Source: Psychromonas sp. 14N.309.X.WAT.B.A12 (GTDB lineage Bacteria > Pseudomonadota > Gammaproteobacteria > Enterobacterales > Psychromonadaceae). Taken from it: 64,000 bases of DNA. Below are positions 53,894 to 63,680 of this stretch, piece by piece. The stretch covers positions 186,001-250,000 of the forward strand of contig NZ_JAPNXS010000004.1 in NCBI RefSeq assembly GCF_030397575.1. Direction: 5' to 3'. Numbering within the stretch: the first letter of the stretch is position 1; every line of letters begins with the position of its first letter. The notes under the pieces were generated by a model. It saw only the letters and a program-made list of their open reading frames with translations, did no database searches and had not been told where the DNA came from. The position numbers and the translations under genes are program-made.

Positions 53894-56047
53894 TTATCTC
53901 GCTAAAGCCGACAATGCTTTAAATAAATCAGGTGTTGCCAGTACATAGGCTTGCTCCTGTTTATTAAGGTAACTAACTGCTTCAGCTACATTTTTTGCAT
54001 CGGATATTTTCATTGTGGCTGTGGCTTCAATGATATCGACTTGTCCAGCCTTTCTAATGGGAATTGCGTCGATTACTGCGAGGTGACGTGCATACCATTT
54101 AGGATCTGAAGCCATTCGAGCTAAATCAGGAGCATCATTCACCGACTGCTCATAAATACTTCTTGCTTCATTCATTGCTTTTAGAATGTTTGGCTCTGCT
54201 TTTTCATACTGTGTGGACAATATTCTGCATCTTTTAATAAAATCCCCAACGGCCCATGATCCTGTAAACATAGATAAAGGTACCGATAACAACATGCCGA
54301 TAATGGCAGGTGATAGCCAAGCTAATAAAGCTAATGAGTTGAGGTAACCTGCAAGGGTGAGTAATAGTCCTGCAATCATGTGCCAACGGTGTCGGTAAAT
54401 TAGGTGTTTAATGGGCAAGCTACCATCGTCACGTCGTTGCGGATTCCAACCTGAGTCTTGACCCATTAAAATCGACAAAACAGCGCCAGTATGAATAAGC
54501 ATCATAATAGGCGCGACCATCGCTGATAAAATAACTTCTACAATAAAGCTGATGATTAACATGAAAAAACCACCGCAGCTTTTTCTTAATCGGCCATCAA
54601 TTATGTAGGAAATCAAGCCTAAGGTTTTTGGCGTAAACAGTATCACCATGGTAAAAGCAAATAAGCTTAAGGCGCGAGCCGCATCCATTTGTGGCCAAGT
54701 TGGAAATAATGAAAATTCATCACCAAAGTATTCAGGGCGAATATATTCCGCCTGTAATGACAGTGCTAAACCAACAAGAATCAACATCAACCATAATGGG
54801 GAAGAGATGTAGGACATGATCCCCGTTAATAGATGCGAACGACTCACCCAATGTAGACCCTTTGCCGTAATAATACGACCATGTTGAAGGTTACCTTGGC
54901 ACCAGCGACGGTCACGAATAGCTAAGTCAGTCATAGAGGGAGGGCACTCTTCAAAAGAGCCATAGAGATCCGCTGCAATGGTGACGCTCCAGCCTGCTCG
55001 TCTAATTAAAGAGGCTTCAACAAAATCATGACTTAAAATATGGCCACCGAAGGGTGGTGCACCTTTAATACTGGGCAAACCAGCAGCAGACATCAGTGCT
55101 TCAGTGCGAATAATGGCATTATGTCCCCAGAAATTGCCTTCTTTATCACTCCACCAAGCAAGACCACCACCAACAACAGGGCCATAAACACAAGCGGCAA
55201 ACTGTTGTAATCTTGCCATTAATGTTGTGCCGTTAATCAGTTGTGGTATGGTTTGAATCAAACCCGCATCGGGATCTGCTTCCATACGACGAGCTAATTC
55301 CAACATGGTATCTGCTTCCATCAAACTATCAGCATCTAGCACTAATAGGTGATCGTAATTTGCTCCCCAACGAGTACAAAAATCTGTAATGTTACCTACT
55401 TTTCTGGCTGTATTTTTTTGACGTCGGCGGTAATAAACATTGATATCCTTGTCTAACCGCTCGCGCAGCTGGTGAAAGCAAGCTTCCTCTTTTAACGCAA
55501 CCTCTGGGTCTGTGGTATCGCTAATAACAAACCAGTCAAAGGCATTGGTTTCTTCTGATTGATAAATAGCCGTTGCCATCACTTCAATAGAGGCATAAAT
55601 ACGGTCAGGGTCTTCATTATAGGTTGGCATCAATACCGCAGTGCGACCCGCTAATTGATTGGTTAAACGTTTAGGCTTGCTACGGCGTTGTTTGCACACT
55701 AAAAAGAAGCCAACAATCGACGCACTGAAAGAGATGGTGATCCAACTAAAGGTTAAGGCGAATAAAACCAGAAATACATATTGGATAAAGGTCATGTTGT
55801 TCGCCCCTAGCACCGCATGCATTTCATTAATGCCCCAAACAGACAATAACAATGATGACCCTAGCACGACCCATCTTCTTAGCACTTGAGAACTAACCCC
55901 ATTAGGATTAACGCTAGCCCGTTTACTGCTGGCATCAAACTGGCTTAATGACTGAATAGGCATCTCTTTGAAATGCTCATCTGGCATGCCAGGTTCCACG
56001 GATTTCCACACTGATTGAGCTGCATTTTTATCTATTATTTTGTCCAT
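53894..56047 (-). CDS. opgH: OpgH, glucan glucosyltransferase
   Basis: OpgH is an inner-membrane family-2 glycosyltransferase that polymerises the glucan backbone from UDP-glucose. TM segments about 55-115 precede the catalytic loop: TAVLMPTYNEDP, the DxD motif in LVLDADSLMEAD (D238 and D240), SHDFVEASLIRRAGW, and the RDRRWCQGN box. Further hydrophobic segments follow. 717 residues from the ATG at 56047; the longest frame uses a TTG 12 bases earlier. It overlaps opgG by 13 bases, showing co-transcription. It is shorter than E. coli OpgH (847), mainly at the ends. Confidence 0.94.
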   Translation of the reverse strand: MDKIIDKNAAQSVWKSVEPGMPDEHFKEMPIQSLSQFDASSKRASVNPNGVSSQVLRRWVVLGSSLLLSVWGINEMHAVLGANNMTFIQYVFLVLFALTFSWITISFSASIVGFFLVCKQRRSKPKRLTNQLAGRTAVLMPTYNEDPDRIYASIEVMATAIYQSEETNAFDWFVISDTTDPEVALKEEACFHQLRERLDKDINVYYRRRQKNTARKVGNITDFCTRWGANYDHLLVLDADSLMEADTMLELARRMEADPDAGLIQTIPQLINGTTLMARLQQFAACVYGPVVGGGLAWWSDKEGNFWGHNAIIRTEALMSAAGLPSIKGAPPFGGHILSHDFVEASLIRRAGWSVTIAADLYGSFEECPPSMTDLAIRDRRWCQGNLQHGRIITAKGLHWVSRSHLLTGIMSYISSPLWLMLILVGLALSLQAEYIRPEYFGDEFSLFPTWPQMDAARALSLFAFTMVILFTPKTLGLISYIIDGRLRKSCGGFFMLIISFIVEVILSAMVAPIMMLIHTGAVLSILMGQDSGWNPQRRDDGSLPIKHLIYRHRWHMIAGLLLTLAGYLNSLALLAWLSPAIIGMLLSVPLSMFTGSWAVGDFIKRCRILSTQYEKAEPNILKAMNEARSIYEQSVNDAPDLARMASDPKWYARHLAVIDAIPIRKAGQVDIIEATATMKISDAKNVAEAVSYLNKQEQAYVLATPDLFKALSALAR

Positions 56048-57633
56048 TGATACATCCAATTTTCCGCTTTTCTACCATCGGTAAACTGTAAGTCCAATCT
56101 CAATTCAATTAATTCTGCATCAAGTGGATCAAGTTCAAAAGTGACGCGGTATCCATTATTGTGGTTTTTAGCGACAACCACGTTATGGATTTCACCCGCT
56201 GTATTTTCGATGTGCGCAGTAGGGTTTTGATTGTTGGTGTTGTCAGTTGGATTTGGAAAACGGTAGTCAATAACAAACAAACGTTTTTCAGTTGGACCAT
56301 TAATACTTGCTCGACCATTTCGTGTTGCTTCAACGATCGCTTCACCTTTATTCGCAGAGGGAGCTTGTCCCCACAATAAACGATAAGCAAAATGGTATTC
56401 CGAGCCTGCAGGTATCACCTCGTTAGGTGCCCAATAAGCAACAATATTATCGTTAACTTCAGAGTCTGTTGGGATTTCAACTAATACAACAGAGCCTCTT
56501 GCCCAGTCTCCCAAAGGTTCAACCCATAAACTAGGACGTTGCTCATATTTAGCTTCTAAGTCTTGAAAATTATTAAAATCACGGTTGCGTTGTATTAAAC
56601 CAAAACCAAGGGGACCATTATCACTAAACGCACTGACCTCTAGGTTATTAGGGTTACGTAAAGGGCGCCATAATCTATCTCCACGGCCGTTAATCATCAA
56701 TAATCCGTCTGAGTCGTGAACACGAGGACGAAAGTCATCTACTTGGTCTCGGTCGTAAGAAGAAAACATAAACATACTGGTTGCGGGCGCGAGGCCTACT
56801 TTATCTAAATCTTCACGAGGAAATAGGGTGGCTTCAACATCCATCACAGTATTATCGCCAGGGCGAATAGTAAAGCGGTAAGCACCTGTGGTACTTGGAC
56901 TATCTAATAAGGCATAAACAACGATCGAGCTATTATCATTGGCTGGTTTCTCAATCCAAAATGCGCGAAAAGCGGGAAACTCTTCGCCTTCAGGATCGGC
57001 AGTTTTCAGAGCCAAACCACGTGCTGATAAACCATAACCTTGATGTTTACCGAGAGAGCGGAAATAACTGCCACCTTGAAACACTGCGACTTCATCATAG
57101 TAATCTGTTGAATTTAAAGGGTTATGTAAACGAATACCTGCAAAACCAACATCAGCATTAGGCAAGGCGCGTTGCATTACTTCTCCTGTAGTAAACATTT
57201 CAGGGTTATAACGTAAATGCTGTGATTGGCCATTTTCAACGATAGCTACCTCTACCGTTTCTTTAAAGTAAAAGCCGCGATGAAATAGTTGCATTTGAAA
57301 AGGTAATGATTGATTTTTCCAAATAGACGCATTTGGGTTAAAACGGATATCTCGGTACTGGTCATAGTTTAGGTCTTGTAATTCAGCAGGTAGTGTAGAG
57401 TCAGGCTCTTGATATGACTCTTTAGCCAAATCACGCGCTAAATTAATTACCGTATTACGATTAAATTCACCATTTACTGCATAGATGATATTCGGCGTGT
57501 CTGCCGCTTGTGCACTTGGTAAAGTCTCATTAATAAAAGTGGTATCAGAGATTGCCAAACCGGGCAACAAACTGCTTACTACTATCAATTTTTTTAAAGT
57601 AAAATGACGCATGCTTGTAGATAACAATGGCAT
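56035..57633 (-). CDS. opgG: OpgG, periplasmic glucan biosynthesis protein G
   Basis: OpgG is needed for branching or synthesis of osmoregulated periplasmic glucans. Start at ATG 57633 with GGAGAG upstream; a signal peptide follows (LIVVSSLLPGLAISDT). MdoG-fold landmarks: HRGFYFKETVEVAIVENG, FAGIRLHNPL, SLGKHQGYGLSARGLALKT, YRFTIRPGDNTVMDVEATLFPRED (split), GFGLIQRNRDFNNFQD, and GSVVLVEIPTDSE. 532 residues. It is the first gene of the opgGH unit. The N-terminal tail is longer than in E. coli if the upstream start is used. Confidence 0.93.
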   Translation of the reverse strand: MPLLSTSMRHFTLKKLIVVSSLLPGLAISDTTFINETLPSAQAADTPNIIYAVNGEFNRNTVINLARDLAKESYQEPDSTLPAELQDLNYDQYRDIRFNPNASIWKNQSLPFQMQLFHRGFYFKETVEVAIVENGQSQHLRYNPEMFTTGEVMQRALPNADVGFAGIRLHNPLNSTDYYDEVAVFQGGSYFRSLGKHQGYGLSARGLALKTADPEGEEFPAFRAFWIEKPANDNSSIVVYALLDSPSTTGAYRFTIRPGDNTVMDVEATLFPREDLDKVGLAPATSMFMFSSYDRDQVDDFRPRVHDSDGLLMINGRGDRLWRPLRNPNNLEVSAFSDNGPLGFGLIQRNRDFNNFQDLEAKYEQRPSLWVEPLGDWARGSVVLVEIPTDSEVNDNIVAYWAPNEVIPAGSEYHFAYRLLWGQAPSANKGEAIVEATRNGRASINGPTEKRLFVIDYRFPNPTDNTNNQNPTAHIENTAGEIHNVVVAKNHNNGYRVTFELDPLDAELIELRLDLQFTDGRKAENWMYQWTK

Positions 57634-57660
57634 ATAATTTAACTCTCCAGTGATGACCAA

Positions 57661-58497
57661 AATATATTAACTAATAGATGACAATAAGATGTTACTAATA
57701 AGTGGTTTACATTTTTATTTAATGTGAAACTAGGTTTATATAAATAAATAGAAAGCTTTTTTATTTGGCTATAATATGAACATTTAACATCAATCACACA
57801 TTAATTAAAAGTCAATTCTCGATGGCTTTCATAATGAGAATGTTTATCGTTTAACTTGTTGTGTTTATGATGAATACATACTATTAATAAAGACTGCACA
57901 TAGGTTTAATAGTTTCATTTAAAAAATATTAAATTTAAAACTCTCGATATTTTCATTAATAACATCAAGTTAAAGTAACTAATTTATTGTTGTTTGTGCC
58001 TGGCATCATCAGGTTGATTATCATTTTTTATTTTCTTCTTGCTGTTTAGCAGCGCTATGTTGGCAATTTAGCAAATCGTATTCTAAAAATGAAAAGCACT
58101 TTTTTACCAATTAATTGGAGAGTGTTATTAATTCAATAACTAGATGTGTTCAAATTTACTATGTTAGTTTCTGCCGTTTTAGGTGTGGAGTTCATTAGCA
58201 AGAGATGAGTTTACTTACCCCGTTCAGGGGATAAGGTCATAATTTAGTGTAGTCTGTATGCTCAAAGGCACTGATCTAAGGAGAGAGGTGTTTTGTAACA
58301 TGAAGGTGTGTATTTGAGCATTAAATATCAATATAGGAAATATAGATACTAGCTAATTGAACAATAGATAGTTTTAGTCATATTACTTTGAGTTTTTATT
58401 AAAAGTAAAATTTAACAGAGGTTTAGGTGTTTTAAACAAAAATAGGGTATTCGCTTGTTAAATCAAAATATGTTTGTTGCGGTTTGAGACTAAAAAG
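57661..58497. other. 837-base intergenic region upstream of opgG
   Basis: No frame of useful length, RNA gene or repeat family was recognised in this AT-rich stretch. A small hairpin CCCC-GTTCA-GGGG occurs around 58218-58230. AGGAGAGAGG near 58280 looks like a ribosome site but the frame after it closes within six codons. It probably contains the opgG promoter and possibly an unrecognised small RNA. Confidence 0.55.
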
Positions 58498-58573
58498 TGG
58501 TGCTCGCTACTGGACTTGAACCAGTGACCTACGCCATGTCATGGCGGCACTCTACCAACTGAGTTAAGCGAGC
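58498..58573 (-). tRNA. tRNA-Val (anticodon GAC)
   Basis: A complete 76-base cloverleaf is readable on the minus strand, including an encoded CCA end. The acceptor GCTCGCT pairs with AGCGAGC, the D stem ACTC with GAGT, and the T stem ACTGG with CCAGT around TTCAAGT. The anticodon loop is ATGACAT, giving GAC (valine). The anticodon stem CCGCC/GGCGT has a C27-U43 mismatch at its top. It lies after ytjB on the same strand. Confidence 0.88.
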
Positions 58574-58690
58574 TTATTAAGAAGCTGTTGAAAGCAAAGT
58601 GATTTTGCGACATCTTGGTGAGACTGTCAATAAAACTTTACTAAGTTTAGACTGTTTGATGTATTTTTGTGCGGCGAAAGGCTTAAGTGT

Positions 58691-59341
58691 TTATTTATCC
58701 TCCGTTTTCTGCCATTTGGCGGCTTCTGATTTGGTACGCTCAATCAATTTAGGTATCTCTGCTAAGGATTGTTTGTAAATAATATTAACTCTTTTATAGC
58801 AAACGATGGTTAATAACATACCAGCTATAAAAGCTAACAAGGTTAATAGGCTCAAAATAGACAGGCCGCGCTCTTGATAAGTTTCGATCAAGCTTAGAAT
58901 TTTTCCCTGTTCTAATGTCACACGAATATAACCAATTTTTGTCTGATCAGAATAAAGCTCTGCAATATGTGGAATCACACCATCAACAGCATGTGAGCCT
59001 TCATCATTCAATTGTAGTAATTCAGGTAAAGGAAGCACTTGTTCTGATTGATAAATAATTTTTCCAAATTCATCATAGATAGTTGCGTCTCGAACAATAG
59101 GATCGTCGCTTAAATCATCTATTAATAACTTTAAATCTTCTTGGTTTTGTTGGGCTAGATAGCGCGAAGCTTCAGCTGCTGCAAGGTTAGTCAATGAATA
59201 GGAAAATTTTTCTGTTTGTTGGTAACGAACACCGTTGGATTCATTTTGTAGGCTGTTAAATTGGAAAGCAATGATCGCAAATAGACACAGTATTGCGGCT
59301 ATTTGTGACAGTCGTACTATCCAAAAAATTTTTTTACCCAT
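58691..59341 (-). CDS. ytjB: YtjB/AhpA-type (Smp) membrane protein
   Basis: This is a 216-residue inner-membrane protein with TM1 (about 9-27), a periplasmic region (about 30-155) and TM2 (about 160-182), then a charged cytoplasmic tail. It matches the YtjB/Smp (AhpA) family, of unclear function, which is divergent from serB in E. coli as here. Recognisable: SYSLTNLAAAEASRYLAQQN and DDPIVRDATIYDEFGKII. Confidence 0.85.
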   Translation of the reverse strand: MGKKIFWIVRLSQIAAILCLFAIIAFQFNSLQNESNGVRYQQTEKFSYSLTNLAAAEASRYLAQQNQEDLKLLIDDLSDDPIVRDATIYDEFGKIIYQSEQVLPLPELLQLNDEGSHAVDGVIPHIAELYSDQTKIGYIRVTLEQGKILSLIETYQERGLSILSLLTLLAFIAGMLLTIVCYKRVNIIYKQSLAEIPKLIERTKSEAAKWQKTEDK

Positions 59342-59468
59342 ATCTTTAACCCTTACGTTACACTATCTCTACTTGCATTATAAATTAGCAATCGTTATCT
59401 TGTGACTCATCTTTTTATTCTATTTTTATAACAGAATTTTACATCAATTAACCCATAGGCATATTACA

Positions 59469-60488
59469 GTGCAAACGACTATAACACTTCAACTCCCTTC
59501 AAACCCTCTTTCAATTATGCAATGGAAATCTGATTTACAGTCAATGATTGAAAATAACCATTCATTATTCTTGATTAATGGCTCAAATGATATAGCTACT
59601 CAATCTGAGTTAGTCTTAATGGGAAGAGATTTAAACACAAATACACTGATAACGTTAACTAATTTATTAATTAAGCAGTCAGTGTCTAAAGCACAATTGA
59701 ACCATTTAAGCCAAGTCGAAGGGGTTGATTTAGTTAGGTTATCTTTAGATAAAACAAAAGATGAGTTACAAGAAGTGATTAAGCAGTTTGCTACTGATAC
59801 GGGTTGTGACTTTGCTTTGGTAGCTAAATTACCAGATTTTTCTAAGCCGGGTTTAGTCCTAATGGACATGGATTCAACGACAATTCAAATTGAGTGTATT
59901 GATGAAATTGCACGTTTATATGGTGTGGGTGATCAAGTTTCTGCGGTAACAGCCGCTGCAATGCGAGGTGAGTTAGACTTTAATGAAAGTCTACGTACTC
60001 GTGTTGGTAAATTAGCGAATGCACCAGAAAGTGTGATTAAAGAGGTCGCTGATAATATGCCATTAATGCCTGGTTTATTAGCACTGATTGCAGGATTAAA
60101 AGCTGCAAATTGGAAAGTAGCGATTGCATCGGGGGGCTTTACTTATTTTGCTAACAGATTAAAGGACGATCACGGGTTTGATGCTGCCTATGCTAATACC
60201 CTAGAGATTGTAGATAATACATTAACCGGTCAAGTTATTGGCGAGATTGTTAACGCAGATGTTAAAGCACGTACCTTAAATGAGTTGGCTGAACAGTTTG
60301 ATATACCTATGTCTCAAACTGCTGCGATTGGCGACGGCGCTAATGATTTGGTTATGATGGCTGCTTCTTCTTTAGGCATTGCCATTCATGCTAAACCGAT
60401 TGTACAAGAGAAAGCTTCTGTGGCCCTTAATCACTTAGATTTGGAAGGGGCGTTAGGCTTGTTACAAGCTTCTTTACCTTTAGCTTAG
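59469..60488 (+). CDS. serB: SerB, phosphoserine phosphatase
   Basis: SerB performs the last step of serine synthesis, hydrolysing phosphoserine. It is a HAD-superfamily enzyme with the nucleophile aspartate in LVLMDMDSTTIQIECIDEIA, the serine motif in IASGGFTYF, and GDGANDLVMM near the C-terminus. An N-terminal region of about 125 residues precedes the catalytic domain. The start is a GTG at 59469; no better ATG is nearby. 339 residues (322 in E. coli). It is divergent from ytjB and followed by a hairpin terminator. Confidence 0.95.
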   Translation: MQTTITLQLPSNPLSIMQWKSDLQSMIENNHSLFLINGSNDIATQSELVLMGRDLNTNTLITLTNLLIKQSVSKAQLNHLSQVEGVDLVRLSLDKTKDELQEVIKQFATDTGCDFALVAKLPDFSKPGLVLMDMDSTTIQIECIDEIARLYGVGDQVSAVTAAAMRGELDFNESLRTRVGKLANAPESVIKEVADNMPLMPGLLALIAGLKAANWKVAIASGGFTYFANRLKDDHGFDAAYANTLEIVDNTLTGQVIGEIVNADVKARTLNELAEQFDIPMSQTAAIGDGANDLVMMAASSLGIAIHAKPIVQEKASVALNHLDLEGALGLLQASLPLA

Positions 60489-60496
60489 TCTTATAT

Positions 60497-60530
60497 GTTG
60501 AGTAGCTACTTAAAAGGCTACTCAACCTTT
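60497..60530 (+). terminator. Rho-independent terminator of serB
   Basis: GTTGAGTAGC (60497-60506) pairs perfectly with GCTACTCAAC (60517-60526) around a 10-base loop, followed by a short CTTT. It begins 8 bases after the serB stop. Confidence 0.8.
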
Positions 60531-60587
60531 ACATTTCCCTGTGCTTGGTAACAAATCTAACAACCCACATACTTTCAAAAGCAACGG

Positions 60588-62909
60588 CTACAACACTTGT
60601 TCTGTTCTATCTATGACCTGTATGATTGCTTTCACATTTAATAACTCTTCTTCTAAACGCTTACTAAGGTGCATAGCATGGCAAGAGATAATATCTAATT
60701 CTGATTTAACTAATGCCAAATTAGGGATATCAATAGTGCTTAATCGATAGTGAAGTATCTGCAACTGTTCAAGTTTTTTATGTTCAACAATAAATTCACG
60801 TTTAGCAAATTCAGACTCAAAATCTTCATCTAAATAAGTTTCAATAGACCACTTATTATTATCATCTTTAATTTTTTTGACGTACAGCGTGCGTTCAAAA
60901 TTGGAGACGGTTTCACCAAGATTAGTGTGTCGCAATGGCGTAACCAAGAGACGATCGAGTAATCGATTATTGGATAGCGGAATATGGTTATTTTGATTAT
61001 TGCTTTTACAGTCAAAGTTAAAAATTTGTTTCAGTGCGGATGAAGTACTCGTAATTGAAGAAAAGCTAATTTTAGGCTTACCATTAATGATTGAAACATA
61101 GAAAAAAGCAGGATGTAATGCGACCTCTGCTGCCTCATGTAAGCGCGGTGTAACCGGTTGTTTATATGACTTTAATGGGATTTCGTTAAAGTGGGCAGGG
61201 TTACTTCTCACTAGTAAACTAAAGAATTGCTGCATTGTCATATAGCTATCACGTGAAGCTATTTGTAAATGATAAATATGCTTTGCACTGGCTGAAACAA
61301 CGCGGTAATTAATGTTTGCTAAAGTGAACTGTTTTGTGACTTTTTGTAAATCAATAAAATTAATACTGACCAGACTACGCTTGGCAATCGCTTTAGGGGT
61401 TGCTAATTCAATCTTTAAACCAGACCCTGAAAAATCAACGACTTTCGCGGCTAATACTTGCTCTGCGACTTTGAGTTCGATATTACTTGTATAACTGTAG
61501 CGCTCTTCTTTACGTAATTCATCTGGAAATAGGTCATAAGTGGGAGTAAAGCCTTTCTCGGTATCTTTATGAACAAACTTATTGAGTAAATTGGGGTTAC
61601 CTTTTTCTGCTCTTGGATCAATTTCTATCATTTCATGTGTTGCGATTTCAGTTAACGTTGCAACATGAGTGATATCATTAAAAATTTTAGGGCGCACATC
61701 CGTTAGCTTGTAATTTTTGATGGCTTCATAGGTGTATTCTTGCAGTGTTAGGTGGTAGCAGTGCCAATTAGTCTTGCTTCTACCATATTCAATAAAAAGA
61801 TGTTTTAAGCCACTTTGTTGTAGCTCTTGCTCTGTAGCAGATAGCAGATATTCTTCACCCTCTTTAATGTAGGTAAAGCTGTAAATTGTAGTGCTCATTT
61901 TAGGTTGAGACAAATCCACAAAGGATTTTAAACGTTGAGCAGTAAACAGAAAGGGCATTTGATTGGTATTATTACAACGCCATTGATTCAGAATCTCTTT
62001 ATTTACTGCATTTCGCAGCATAAAAAGAATCGGCTTTTCTTGATTGCTATTTAGAAAAATCGGTAAGGTGTTTAATGCATTTAAGGTGCTATTCTTTAAT
62101 GCTTTTTCACGCGCAATGCTAAAGTAATACAGTACATCTAACTTATACTTATGCTGGTTGGCACGTATAAACCCTTGAATAAATTTAACAAATTCAGGTT
62201 TGTCATCTTCTAAATTGAGGTAAAGATAAAACCCAGTTCGTTCTTGCTGTTGTTTAACTAAACGGTAGCAAATTTTACGGTTGGTGATGGCTTTGTCTTT
62301 ATATTCACTGCCTAAAGCAGTAAACATGACTTTAACTAACTGCTCTTCTAAGTATTGTTCTTGTTCAGGTAATTTAACTTTAATACCAGTTACTGAAATA
62401 TTAGAGGTAGCAGCTTCGATGTTGGTACCATCCGCTAATATGATACTGACCTTAGACACAAAAAACATACGTGCAGCCGCTTGCCTGCGATGATTATTTA
62501 ATTCTATGTTTTCAGTGATATTTTCATTTATTTCAGTCGCACTGGCTTGTAGTGCTTTTGCATTTTGAATCTGCTTTACTTTTTGTACATGCTCGATGAC
62601 ATGTTCATAAGCACCGACTGTATAACCTCCGTATAGCTTAATTGCTGATTTAAGAGCTCTATTTGCCGATAAGGTAAGGTAGTGGGTGATTTCAAAATGT
62701 ACATATTGATCGGTTTTTTCTATGACTTTTTCACGTAAATCGATAATCCGTGTACAAGGTTTAACAAGACGATTGAGTTCCATCTTAATTAGGAATTTAT
62801 CGCTATTACTTTCCCCAAAAAATATCTTATCAAGCATGCTATTAAAATCTGGTTTATTTCTATAGGGAATCAATGCATTGATTTGAGGTTGGTAATCCTT
62901 AAAGTTCAT
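60588..62909 (-). CDS. Large protein with two PilZ domains
   Basis: This 773-residue cytoplasmic protein has no signal peptide or membrane segment. PilZ domain 1 (about 141-250) has RRQAAAR and SNISVTG, an altered form of the c-di-GMP motifs RxxxR and DxSxxG. PilZ domain 2 (about 465-575) has the canonical RKEER (R466, R470) and DFSGSG (D492, S494, G497). The rest has no recognised domain. It is likely a c-di-GMP effector for motility or biofilm; its partner is unknown. It converges on serB. Confidence 0.85.
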   Translation of the reverse strand: MNFKDYQPQINALIPYRNKPDFNSMLDKIFFGESNSDKFLIKMELNRLVKPCTRIIDLREKVIEKTDQYVHFEITHYLTLSANRALKSAIKLYGGYTVGAYEHVIEHVQKVKQIQNAKALQASATEINENITENIELNNHRRQAAARMFFVSKVSIILADGTNIEAATSNISVTGIKVKLPEQEQYLEEQLVKVMFTALGSEYKDKAITNRKICYRLVKQQQERTGFYLYLNLEDDKPEFVKFIQGFIRANQHKYKLDVLYYFSIAREKALKNSTLNALNTLPIFLNSNQEKPILFMLRNAVNKEILNQWRCNNTNQMPFLFTAQRLKSFVDLSQPKMSTTIYSFTYIKEGEEYLLSATEQELQQSGLKHLFIEYGRSKTNWHCYHLTLQEYTYEAIKNYKLTDVRPKIFNDITHVATLTEIATHEMIEIDPRAEKGNPNLLNKFVHKDTEKGFTPTYDLFPDELRKEERYSYTSNIELKVAEQVLAAKVVDFSGSGLKIELATPKAIAKRSLVSINFIDLQKVTKQFTLANINYRVVSASAKHIYHLQIASRDSYMTMQQFFSLLVRSNPAHFNEIPLKSYKQPVTPRLHEAAEVALHPAFFYVSIINGKPKISFSSITSTSSALKQIFNFDCKSNNQNNHIPLSNNRLLDRLLVTPLRHTNLGETVSNFERTLYVKKIKDDNNKWSIETYLDEDFESEFAKREFIVEHKKLEQLQILHYRLSTIDIPNLALVKSELDIISCHAMHLSKRLEEELLNVKAIIQVIDRTEQVL

Positions 62910-63012
62910 AAATATTAGTATCTCATGTATTCGGTAAAGCGTTGAAATATGGTGGTAAGTAGATAGTAATTAATTTACTTACCACTAGCAATAAGTCATT
63001 TATAGTGGCTAT

Positions 63013-63558
63013 CTACCACATTAAGTCATCAGGAATTGCAAATTCTGCGTACGGATCATCTTCATCAGTTGCAGTGTCATTTTCACTTTGGTCGTGTAAT
63101 GCAACTAATACTGACTCATCAATGGCACGTAACTTTTCTGCTGCTTCTTTATTAATTAAATAAAACTCATCGTTTAAAACACAAATTGCAAAACTACCCT
63201 TAATTAAGCCTTGTTGAATTTTAGGTGTTACAGCAATACGTTTCACTTTATTGTCATAGGTGAAATGATAATCCAGTTCGCCTTGATAATCCTTTTCACA
63301 ATGTTGTGCAATCATTTGTATTAGCTTGCCATGTGCGGCACGTGCTGCTAGCTCTTGTTGCGATTGTTGATTATTTTCTAAATCTTTTTGTTTTTGCAAT
63401 TCTGCTTTTTCTTGTACTGCTTTTTGAAGATCAGAAACAGCGACAGTGCCTTTTTTCTTTTTTTGTTTCGCTTGACGGCGTTTTTCAGTTTGCGCCTGTT
63501 TCGCTTTTTGTTTATTGATTAATCCTGAATTCATTAATTGATCTTGTAATGAAGCCAT
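63013..63558 (-). CDS. DUF2058 protein (YaiL-like)
   Basis: This 181-residue protein opens SLQDQLMNSGLINKQKAKQ. A basic coiled-coil-like stretch of about 80 residues (KRRQAKQKKKKG) leads to a globular C-terminal part with LDYHFTYDNKVKRIAVTP and a final acidic DPYAEFAIPDDLMW. The layout matches the DUF2058/YaiL family, found associated with nucleoid or ribosome fractions in E. coli but without a defined role. It has a ribosome site AAAGGG. It is upstream of, and may be co-transcribed with, the PilZ gene. Confidence 0.82.
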   Translation of the reverse strand: MASLQDQLMNSGLINKQKAKQAQTEKRRQAKQKKKKGTVAVSDLQKAVQEKAELQKQKDLENNQQSQQELAARAAHGKLIQMIAQHCEKDYQGELDYHFTYDNKVKRIAVTPKIQQGLIKGSFAICVLNDEFYLINKEAAEKLRAIDESVLVALHDQSENDTATDEDDPYAEFAIPDDLMW

Positions 63559-63680
63559 ATTGAAACCCTTTGGTAAAATTTGAAAAGATTAGTTTATCAC
63601 ACTATAGAATGTGCTATGTCGACTTTGTGATTAAAATGGTCTAGATTTAAAAAACAACATAAAAAATGAGGGATCTGAAT

